26,616 bases of DNA, taken from Phycocordibacter sp964398865 (GTDB lineage: Bacteria; Patescibacteriota; Minisyncoccia; Phycocordibacterales; Phycocordibacteraceae). The position numbers and the translations under genes are program-made. Under the pieces are notes generated by a model, which was given only the letters and a program-made list of their open reading frames with translations, made no database searches and was not told where the DNA came from. The stretch lies in contig CAYNOO010000009.1 in the NCBI GenBank assembly GCA_964398865.1, positions 1 to 26,616 on the forward strand, read 5' to 3'. Numbering within the stretch: position 1 is the stretch's first letter; every line of letters starts with the position of its first letter. Shown one piece after another: positions 21,471-26,616 of this stretch.

Positions 21471-21565
21471 AAATAAAAAACCTCCCCCTAAAACATAAGT
21501 AAGACTTATGTTCGGGCGAACAATCCCGACTGTAAGTCGGGATTGTTTTAGCCGGGGGAGGTTTT
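21471..21565 (-). terminator. Branched intrinsic terminator after rplB
   Basis: Outer arms AAAACCTCCCCC (21477-21488) and complement (21554-21565) enclose two perfect hairpins: AACATAAGT with a 3-nt loop (21492-21512) and AACAATCCCGACT with a 3-nt loop (21519-21547). On the minus strand the outer 3' arm is followed by TTTTTTATTT. It starts 10 nt after the rplB stop, so it should end the rplC-rplB transcript before the surface-protein gene. Confidence 0.85.
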
Positions 21566-21575
21566 AAAGATATTT

Positions 21576-22439
21576 TTAGCTTCCGGATTTTCGCTTCTTG
21601 CCAACGCGGCGGCGAGAAACAATAAATGGGTTTGAGTACTTCTTCGGCGTTCTCGTTTTCTGACCCTTGCCGGATGGCTTGCCCCACATGGTGCGCTGCC
21701 TTCGGTGACCCCTGCCTTGGCGACCCTCGCCTCCTCCGTGCGGATGATCCACCGGGTTCATGGCAGTACCACGAACTGTAGGACGGATACCCATGTGGCG
21801 GCTGCGACCGGCTTTACCGATGATAACGAGATGATGTGCATCGTTCGAAACTTCGCCGATAGATGCCCATGCAGTATCGACGACTTTGCGAACTTCAGTT
21901 GAAGGCATTTTTATCTGAGCGTAGCCAGCATCAAGAGCGATTAATTCAGCGTGGTTGCCAGCAGATCTCGCAATCTTCGCGCCGCCATTGGCATGAATTT
22001 CAATATTGTAGATGAATGTACCGATAGGAATGTTCTTTAATGGGAGACGATTTCCGGGAGTTATCGGAGCAGTTTCTGAAGTGAGAACCTTGTCGCCAAC
22101 CTTGAGGGACTTCGGGGCGAGTATGTAACGGCGCTCACCGTCCATGTCCACTACACGCGCAATAAAACCAGAGCGGGTTGGATCGTATTCAATGTGCTCG
22201 ACGCGTCCCGAAATATTCTTTTTAGCGAACATAAAATCAACAACGCGCATCTGCTGTTTGTGTCCACCACCCTGGTGACGAGTCGTAATGCGACCGAATG
22301 AGTTCCTACCCGCATGATTCTTTTTGCCTTTGGTAAGCGACTTAAGAGGCTTGTTAGTCGTTATGACACCGCGGTAGCGAATCACACTCATGTGGCGAGT
22401 CGATGCGGTGCGTGCTTTGTAGTTTCGTGTAGAAGACAT
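21576..22439 (-). CDS. rplB: Ribosomal protein uL2
   Basis: A 287-residue protein needed for subunit joining and peptidyl transfer. It contains TKGKKNHAGRNSFGRITTRH, QGGGHKQQMRVVDF, GNRLPLKNIPIGTFIYNIEI, and the catalytic-site region GTAMNPVDHPHGGGEGRQGR with its conserved His, ending in KKYSNPFIVSRRR. ATG 22439 is chosen because in-frame upstream codons overlap the rplW stop and the family begins near this Met; context CATATG. It is the last ribosomal gene before the insertion. Confidence 0.96.
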   Translation of the reverse strand: MSSTRNYKARTASTRHMSVIRYRGVITTNKPLKSLTKGKKNHAGRNSFGRITTRHQGGGHKQQMRVVDFMFAKKNISGRVEHIEYDPTRSGFIARVVDMDGERRYILAPKSLKVGDKVLTSETAPITPGNRLPLKNIPIGTFIYNIEIHANGGAKIARSAGNHAELIALDAGYAQIKMPSTEVRKVVDTAWASIGEVSNDAHHLVIIGKAGRSRHMGIRPTVRGTAMNPVDHPHGGGEGRQGRGHRRQRTMWGKPSGKGQKTRTPKKYSNPFIVSRRRVGKKRKSGS

Positions 22440-22449
22440 ATGAATATAT

Positions 22450-22860
22450 TTAGGAGAAGCGGATAGTGTCACCTTTCTTCAAGAAGACAAGCGCCTTGCG
22501 GGTTGCTGCAGTCTTACCAAAACCGCGCTTACGACGCATCTTCACGCGCTTTGCTGGTGTATTGACGACATTCACTTTGACAGGCATCACCTTGTAAAGC
22601 GCATGCACTGCCTTAGCAACATCTTTTTTTGTCGCTGCTTTTCGGATATCAAATGTATACACACCGTTTGCTGTCATGTTTGCTGCTTTCTCCGTAATAC
22701 GAGGACGCACAAGGATGTTTGCGTATTCAGCAAGAGCTGAAGGGCGCTCAGTTTTCTTTGAAACAGGGGTCGCGACGACTTTCTCTGCTGCAACCTTCGT
22801 TGCTTCAGCCTTTGGCGCTACTGCTTTCTTCGTATTCTTTTTTGTATTAAAGAGTGCCAT
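22450..22860 (-). CDS. rplW: Ribosomal protein uL23 with N-terminal extension
   Basis: A tunnel-exit protein that docks trigger factor and SRP. The conserved domain starts about residue 48 (ILVRPRITEKAANMTANGVY, FDIRKAATKKDVAKAVHALY, MRRKRGFGKTAATRKALVFL). About 45 N-terminal residues are a Lys/Ala/Val-rich low-complexity tail (KKAVAPKAEATKVAAEKVVA), making the protein 136 residues rather than about 100. It follows rplD by 5 bp, start context CATATG. Confidence 0.95.
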   Translation of the reverse strand: MALFNTKKNTKKAVAPKAEATKVAAEKVVATPVSKKTERPSALAEYANILVRPRITEKAANMTANGVYTFDIRKAATKKDVAKAVHALYKVMPVKVNVVNTPAKRVKMRRKRGFGKTAATRKALVFLKKGDTIRFS

Positions 22861-22865
22861 ATGTT

Positions 22866-23531
22866 TTATTTTTCCAATCGCGCTGTAAGCGTCTTTACTG
22901 AAACTGCTGGCTCCACCACGAGAATATAGCGGTACGTAAGCAAGTCAACTGGGTTTGCGTTACGAGCCTCGTCAACCATCACGTTCTTCATGTTGCGGAA
23001 ACTCTTCACTGCAGCAATGTCATGCTTCGAGAGCAAAATAAGTGCTGCATTCTTTCTGCGAGTTGCGAGTTCTGCAAAACCAGTAACCTTTGCAAGCCCA
23101 CCCAATGTCGTCTTTGCATCTTTTGTTTTCGGTGCCGAAAAAGCGAGCGAATCAACGAACATGAGCTTTCCTTTGCGAAGTTTTTCAGAAAGAACCGTTG
23201 CAACCGCTTTTGAGCGCATCTTCTTGTTTATCTTCTGTGAGAAATCACGTTCCTTCACGGGACCGTGCGTCGTACCTCCGCCTCTCCAGATGGGAGAACG
23301 GATAGAACCATGGCGAGCGCGACCAGTACCTTTTTGCTTCCATGGCTTCTTGCCGCCGCCCCTGACTTCACCACGACCTTTCGTGTGAGCGACAGGGGTG
23401 CGAGCGTTTGCCTGCATTGCAAGAACTACCTGCTGCACCAGCGCGTCATTTCTCTTCACGCCGAAGATGCTCTCAGGAAGTTCAATCTCCCCTACTTCTT
23501 TTGCGCTCGTATTGTAAATTGAAGCTTTCAT
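22866..23531 (-). CDS. rplD: Ribosomal protein uL4
   Basis: A 221-residue 50S protein whose extended loop forms the tunnel constriction, and the S10-operon repressor in E. coli. The loop is clear: ARTPVAHTKGRGEVRGGGKK, PWKQKGTGRARHGSIRSPIW, RGGGTTHGP, followed by DFSQKINKKMRSKAVATVLS. The rplC leader hairpin with U-tract would be the obvious place for autoregulation, but that link is inference. One base separates it from rplC. Confidence 0.97.
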   Translation of the reverse strand: MKASIYNTSAKEVGEIELPESIFGVKRNDALVQQVVLAMQANARTPVAHTKGRGEVRGGGKKPWKQKGTGRARHGSIRSPIWRGGGTTHGPVKERDFSQKINKKMRSKAVATVLSEKLRKGKLMFVDSLAFSAPKTKDAKTTLGGLAKVTGFAELATRRKNAALILLSKHDIAAVKSFRNMKNVMVDEARNANPVDLLTYRYILVVEPAVSVKTLTARLEK

Positions 23532-23532
23532 A

Positions 23533-24141
23533 TTATTTTCCGCGAATTTCTATTACGGTGCCTTTGCGTCCAGGGACTGCTCCCTCGACGAAAATCTCGT
23601 TCCTCACGCTGTCGACACGAATCACTTTCAAGTTTGGAACAGTCACGCGGTCTCCGCCCATGCGTCCTGCCATGCGCATACCTTTCACGACTCTGCCGCC
23701 AGCGCGTCCTGGACCTCCGCCGGAAGAACCGCGTTCACGCTCAGAATGCTTCTGACCGTGAGTGCGGGGACCTCCTTTAAAGCCATAACGCTTCACGACA
23801 CCTTGGAATCCCTTACCCTTTGAAGTACCTGAAACGACTACCGAATCCCCTTCTGAGAAAACAGAGACATCAAACGTGGCACCGAGCTCAAGAGCTTCTG
23901 CCCCGTCAAAACGAAACTCCTTGAGACCTCGGACATTTCCTTTTGGGCGCTGAGGTTTTCTTATGCGTGATTCTTTCTGCTCTCCGTAGCCAACCTGTAC
24001 TGCCTTGTAGCCGTCCGTATCAATATTCTTAACCTGGGTCACCGTGACCTTAGGTGCGTGGATCACCGTAACAGGCACTGCGTGCCCCGCCGTGTTGAAG
24101 ACCTGTGTCATTCCCTGCTTTGTGCCGATAAGAAATTTCAT
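23533..24141 (-). CDS. rplC: Ribosomal protein uL3
   Basis: A 202-residue early-assembly protein whose loop reaches the peptidyl transferase centre. It begins MKFLIGTKQGMTQVFNTAGH and contains SKGKGFQGVVKRYGFKGGPR, THGQKHSERERGSSGGG and GRVVKGMRMAGRMGGDRVTV, all family-typical. It heads a unit rplC-rplD-rplW-rplB with its own promoter at 24241-24269 and a leader of about 90 nt; rpsJ, usually directly upstream, is cut off by a terminator and an unknown gene. Confidence 0.97.
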   Translation of the reverse strand: MKFLIGTKQGMTQVFNTAGHAVPVTVIHAPKVTVTQVKNIDTDGYKAVQVGYGEQKESRIRKPQRPKGNVRGLKEFRFDGAEALELGATFDVSVFSEGDSVVVSGTSKGKGFQGVVKRYGFKGGPRTHGQKHSERERGSSGGGPGRAGGRVVKGMRMAGRMGGDRVTVPNLKVIRVDSVRNEIFVEGAVPGRKGTVIEIRGK

Positions 24142-24150
24142 TTTTGTTTA

Positions 24151-24184
24151 AAGAAAAACGCGCACCAGTATTTCGCAGTGCGCG
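24151..24184 (-). terminator. Attenuator-like hairpin in the rplC leader
   Basis: On the minus strand CGCGCAC/GTGCGCG (7 bp, 24159-24184) is followed by TTTTTCTT, ending 9 nt before the rplC start. An upstream hairpin GGAAG/CTTCC lies at about 24198-24222. The layout is that of a conditional terminator; no antiterminator was worked out. Confidence 0.6.
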
Positions 24185-24240
24185 AGATACCATTGGTCCG
24201 GAAGTTGCCTGATTGGGCTTCCGTACGTAGCGTTCTGGCT

Positions 24241-24269
24241 ACTATACACGGGCGTTCTAAAGAATGCAA
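24241..24269 (-). promoter_or_regulatory. Promoter of the rplC-rplB unit (TTGCAT-17-TATAGT)
   Basis: On the minus strand TTGCAT (24264-24269), a 17-nt spacer and TATAGT (24241-24246) place the start near 24234, giving a leader of about 93 nt. It begins just after the stop codon of the 77-residue gene. Confidence 0.72.
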
Positions 24270-24280
24270 GAAAGTGGAAT

Positions 24281-24514
24281 TTATGAAAGAAGACCTTTTG
24301 CAGCGCCAGTTTTGTCCATCTGAACTATTTGAACCAGACCGCAGCCTCGTTTACATGTCACTACACACGTCGCTACAGTGCCATCTGCTGAAGTATTCAT
24401 CCCCTCAGCATTTATGATATGTCGCCCGGTATCCCATGGCTTTCCTTTACAATTTGGTTCAGATTCCAAATCTCGTAGACGGGGCGCCATCAGTCCATCC
24501 ACACTTTGATTCAT
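24281..24514 (-). CDS. 77-residue Cys-containing unknown protein between rpsJ and rplC
   Basis: I do not recognise this protein. It begins MNQSVDGLMAPRLRDLESEP, has four cysteines (one in EPNCKGKPWD, three in ATCVVTCKRGCG, spaced 4 and 3 apart) and no membrane segment or signal peptide. The Cys cluster could bind a metal or form disulfides. Reality is supported by a well-spaced promoter, TTGACT-17-TAAAGT, with the ATG 6 nt after the -10 box, and by terminators isolating it from rpsJ. The stop is followed at once by the rplC promoter. Its position between rpsJ and rplC, normally adjacent, is unusual. Confidence 0.68.
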   Translation of the reverse strand: MNQSVDGLMAPRLRDLESEPNCKGKPWDTGRHIINAEGMNTSADGTVATCVVTCKRGCGLVQIVQMDKTGAAKGLLS

Positions 24515-24520
24515 CGGTTT

Positions 24521-24549
24521 ACTTTAAAGAAAAATCTACCCAAAGTCAA
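24521..24549 (-). promoter_or_regulatory. Promoter of the leaderless 77-residue gene (TTGACT-17-TAAAGT)
   Basis: On the minus strand TTGACT (24544-24549), a 17-nt spacer and TAAAGT (24521-24526), then 6 nt to the ATG at 24514. The -35 hexamer overlaps the tail of the terminator at 24548-24575. Confidence 0.75.
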
Positions 24550-24575
24550 AACCGCCCCAAAAGGGGCGGTTTTTT
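24548..24575. terminator. Strong GC-rich intrinsic terminator
   Basis: A perfect 11-bp stem AAAACCGCCCC/GGGGCGGTTTT with a 4-nt loop, followed by T6 on the plus strand and TTTTGACTTT on the minus strand. On the minus strand it backs up the rpsJ terminator. There is no evident plus-strand gene for it to serve here. Confidence 0.85.
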
Positions 24576-24610
24576 GTAAATCCTGTGCTCGACTTTCTAG
24601 AGCCCTCCAC

Positions 24611-24677
24611 AATTTCTCTGAGATGAGAAATTAGGATGACTTAACAAAATCTAAGCAAGCTCTGCTTGCAAGATTTT
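24611..24677 (-). terminator. rpsJ terminator hairpin with a second small hairpin downstream
   Basis: Directly after the rpsJ stop, AAAATCT/AGATTTT plus GCAAGC/GCTTGC around a 3-nt loop (24646-24677) form a two-part stem, followed on the minus strand by TTTTGTTAAG. Further downstream AATTTCTC/GAGAAATT (24611-24632) makes another hairpin. Together with 24548-24575, three hairpins separate rpsJ from the next gene. Confidence 0.75.
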
Positions 24678-25070
24678 CTAAAGCATTCGCACGTCAACCG
24701 ATACTCCGGAAGGAAGTGAAAGGTTGGTCAAAGCATCAATGATTTTTGGAGTTGGGTTCACGATGTCGAGGATGCGCTTATGGGTGCGTACCTCGAACTG
24801 CTCACGAGCGTCCTTGTAGACGAACGAAGAAGCGTTCACGGTGAATTTCTTGATGTCGGTTGGAAGCGGGATCGGGCCCACGACCTCCGCATCAAAGCGG
24901 AGTGCCGTGTCTATAATCTGCTTTACCGAAGCATCCAAGACCTTGTGGTCGTATGCCCGAACGCGAAGACGCAACTTGCCCACAGAAGCAGGCGCTGCGG
25001 AAGCTTTTGGCTTCGCTGCTGCTTTTGGTGCTTTGCGGACAGGCGTCTTTTTTTCTTTAGTGTCGGGCAT
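24678..25070 (-). CDS. rpsJ: Ribosomal protein uS10 with Lys/Ala N-terminal tail
   Basis: A 30S head protein that also serves as NusE in transcription antitermination. The core begins at residue 32 (KLRLRVRAYDHKVLDASVKQ), with GPIPLPTDIKKFTVNAS and HKRILDIVNPTPKIIDALTN, ending VDVRML. The first 30 residues are an added Lys/Ala/Pro tail (KKTPVRKAPKAAAKPKASAA). It lies 37 bp after tuf and is followed by terminators, so it ends the fusA-tuf-rpsJ group. Confidence 0.96.
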   Translation of the reverse strand: MPDTKEKKTPVRKAPKAAAKPKASAAPASVGKLRLRVRAYDHKVLDASVKQIIDTALRFDAEVVGPIPLPTDIKKFTVNASSFVYKDAREQFEVRTHKRILDIVNPTPKIIDALTNLSLPSGVSVDVRML

Positions 25071-25107
25071 AGATTTTCAAGGTTCGTTTTTCGTTCTTTT
25101 GCGTGGT

Positions 25108-26301
25108 TTACGCAACGATCTTCGTTACGACACCAGCGCCAACGGTCTTGCCTCCTTCGCGGATAGCAAAGCGCTGCTGCTCTTCAAGAGCCACCGGTGC
25201 AACAAGCTTCACTTTGAACTTGATAGTGTCTCCTGGCATTACCATCTCGACTCCTTCAGGAAGGGTCACGTCGCCAGTAACGTCGGTAGTACGGATGTAG
25301 AACTGTGGCTTGTAGCCGGTAAAGAATGGCGTGTGACGACCTCCTTCTTCCTTCGAGAGAATGTAAACTTCTGCTTCAAAGTCAGTGTGCGGAGTGACGG
25401 TGCCAGTCTTTCCTAGAACCTGTCCGCGATGGACATCTTCCTTCTTAGTACCGCGGAGCAAGATGCCTGCGTTGTCGCCTGCCATACCCTCCTGGAGAGA
25501 CTTGTTGAACATTTCAATACCAGTGATGGTGGTCTTTACTGTTGGCTGAAGACCGACGATTTCGACTTCCTCACCAACCTTTATCTGACCGCGTTCGATA
25601 CGACCCGTAACGACGGTTCCCCTGCCTTCGATAGAGAAGATGTCTTCAATCGGCATGAGGAATGGCTTCGTAACATCGCGTTCTGGCTGCGGAATGTATT
25701 CATCGAGAGCCTTTACGAGCTCCATGATCTTTTCAGACCACTCAGAACCTGTTGGGTTCTCAAGAGCCTTAAGACCTGAACCGCGGATGACCGGGGTTGC
25801 AGCGCCATCGAAGCCTTGCTTCGTAAGGAGTTCACGGACCTCTTCTTCAACGAGTTCAATAAGGTCTTTGTCATCAACCATGTCTACCTTGTTGAGGAAG
25901 ACAATGATTTTCGGCACACCGACTTGGTGAGCGAGGAGGATGTGTTCACGCGTTTGAGGCATCACACCGTCCGTAGCAGCAACGACGAGGATAGCTCCGT
26001 CCATTTGGGCGGCGCCAGTAATCATGTTCTTGATGTAGTCGGCGTGTCCTGGAGCGTCGATGTGTGCGTAGTGACGACCAGGTGTCTCGTACTCGGAGTG
26101 CGAAAGGGAGATGGTAATACCACGAGCCTTTTCTTCAGGCGCGTTGTCAATCTGTGCGACATCTTTCACCGATGCGCTGTATCCATTGCCCGCCTTTGAA
26201 AGGACGGAAAGGATGGCAGCAGTGAGGGTCGTCTTGCCGTGGTCCACGTGGCCGATAGTACCGACGTTGACGTGAGGCTTAGTGCGTGCGAAATCTGCCA
26301 T
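25108..26301 (-). CDS. tuf: Elongation factor Tu
   Basis: The GTPase that brings aminoacyl-tRNA to the ribosome. Its 397 residues show G1 GHVDHGKT (17-24), the effector Thr in RGITISLSH, G3 DAPGHAD with catalytic H86, G4 NKVD (137-140), G5 in GSGLKALE, and domains II/III with SIEGRGTVVTGRIERG and RTTDVTGDVTLPEGVEMVMP. Small departures from the common type are DAPG for DCPG, NKVD for NKCD and GSG for GSA. It is preceded by a 218-bp gap with a promoter and folded leader, so it can be made independently of fusA. Confidence 0.98.
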   Translation of the reverse strand: MADFARTKPHVNVGTIGHVDHGKTTLTAAILSVLSKAGNGYSASVKDVAQIDNAPEEKARGITISLSHSEYETPGRHYAHIDAPGHADYIKNMITGAAQMDGAILVVAATDGVMPQTREHILLAHQVGVPKIIVFLNKVDMVDDKDLIELVEEEVRELLTKQGFDGAATPVIRGSGLKALENPTGSEWSEKIMELVKALDEYIPQPERDVTKPFLMPIEDIFSIEGRGTVVTGRIERGQIKVGEEVEIVGLQPTVKTTITGIEMFNKSLQEGMAGDNAGILLRGTKKEDVHRGQVLGKTGTVTPHTDFEAEVYILSKEEGGRHTPFFTGYKPQFYIRTTDVTGDVTLPEGVEMVMPGDTIKFKVKLVAPVALEEQQRFAIREGGKTVGAGVVTKIVA

Positions 26302-26433
26302 ATAAATTTATTTACTATTTGTAATTAAGTTTGTTTCTAACAAAGAGCCGAAGGCTCTTACTCGCCGATAGCCTCCGCACAACTAGAGGAGGAATGTCTA
26401 TAGACGAAAAGAACGCGTGAAGCGTTACGAAGT
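26302..26433 (-). promoter_or_regulatory. Structured tuf leader
   Basis: From the predicted start (about 26427) to the ATG, about 125 nt contain AACGC/GCGTT (26411-26425), the palindrome GTCTATAGAC, CCTCC/GGAGG (26372-26393), and AAGAGCC-TTC-GGCTCTT followed by TGTT (26343-26359), which resembles a weak attenuator. The last 40 nt are A/T-rich. No Shine-Dalgarno precedes the ATG. Confidence 0.5.
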
Positions 26434-26462
26434 ACTGTATCTGAAAGCTCTAAAAGAGTCAA
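26434..26462 (-). promoter_or_regulatory. tuf promoter (TTGACT-17-TACAGT)
   Basis: On the minus strand TTGACT (26457-26462), a 17-nt spacer and TACAGT (26434-26439) lie between fusA and tuf. Confidence 0.72.
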
Positions 26463-26519
26463 GAAATGGGGGCGTATCTGGACTTCTAAGGTTATTTTTC
26501 CGCCGCTAAGGGGTATGCT

Positions 26520-26616
26520 TTATTTCCTTGCAGCCTTGATCGTTTCGGCTACATTTTGAGGTACTACCTCATAGTGGTCGAATTCCATGGTCATGACGCC
26601 GCGGCCTTCGGTCATG
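26520..26616 (-). CDS. fusA: Elongation factor G, C-terminal end (partial)
   Basis: The last 31 residues of a minus-strand frame that continues beyond the window: MTEGRGVMTMEFDHYEVVPQ, then NVAETIKAARK and TAA. The pattern GRGxxTMEFxHYexVP is the EF-G C terminus (domain V, which supports translocation). A position directly before tuf is the classical str-operon order, supporting the call despite the short length. Confidence 0.9.
   Translation of the reverse strand, partial: MTEGRGVMTMEFDHYEVVPQNVAETIKAARK

Noticed and set aside
1..26616. CRISPR array, tRNA or rRNA genes
   Set aside because: No regularly spaced repeats and no tRNA or rRNA signatures were found on either strand.

Overview
The window looks like a chromosome segment of a Patescibacteria/CPR bacterium, most likely Parcubacteria. 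Four things suggest this. The spc-type cluster has no uL30 gene (rpsE abuts rplO directly), a known hallmark of CPR ribosomes. Several ribosomal proteins carry Ala/Lys/Arg-rich terminal extensions. A DUF6496 protein is present. There is a long Ser/Thr-rich PKD/CARDB surface protein. Placement is by recognition only, because no rRNA gene is present.

Layout. Positions 1-587 (+) hold the 3' end of rplT (bL20) and a small unknown ORF ending in a bidirectional terminator. Positions 597-8004 are an accessory/housekeeping stretch: a beta-CASP nuclease (-), a 344-base intergenic region with a strong candidate structured RNA and a 28-bp palindrome, an unknown protein (+), ndk (-), a large conjugation-type P-loop ATPase (-), a branched inverted-repeat element, a membrane-anchored Cys-motif protein (-), a DUF6496 protein (-) and a 21-residue basic peptide (-). 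From 8065 to the end everything is on the minus strand and is the translation/secretion cluster. In transcription order it runs fusA (3' end), tuf, rpsJ | 77-aa unknown | rplC, rplD, rplW, rplB | surface protein, RAYT transposase | rpsS, rplV, rpsC, rplP, rpmC, rpsQ, rplN, rplX, rplE | rpsN, rpsH, rplF, rplR, rpsE, rplO, secY, gmk, adk-like, map. Bars mark places where I see a terminator and/or a new promoter.

Most notable points. (1) The normally contiguous S10 operon is split between rplB and rpsS by 3.8 kb. The insert holds a 928-residue secreted PKD/CARDB protein and a REP-associated tyrosine transposase flanked by two perfect palindromes with an identical 24-bp core. A branched terminator follows rplB, and a TTGACA-17-TAGTAT promoter for rpsS starts exactly at the edge of one palindrome. 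(2) Eight genes that appear to head their own transcripts have a TANNNT -10 box 6-7 nt upstream of the start codon, which predicts leaderless mRNAs. In contrast, tuf, rplC and rpsN have sigma70-type promoters followed by structured leaders of about 90-135 nt. (3) The ribosomal protein genes almost entirely lack Shine-Dalgarno sequences, and more than half have AT immediately before ATG. (4) Three nested, branched inverted-repeat structures occur at 2112-2250, 6912-7023 and 21477-21565. The first is a good candidate noncoding RNA on the minus strand.

Everything here comes from reading the sequence. Family names rest on motif recognition, and transcription start sites and RNA structures are predictions.
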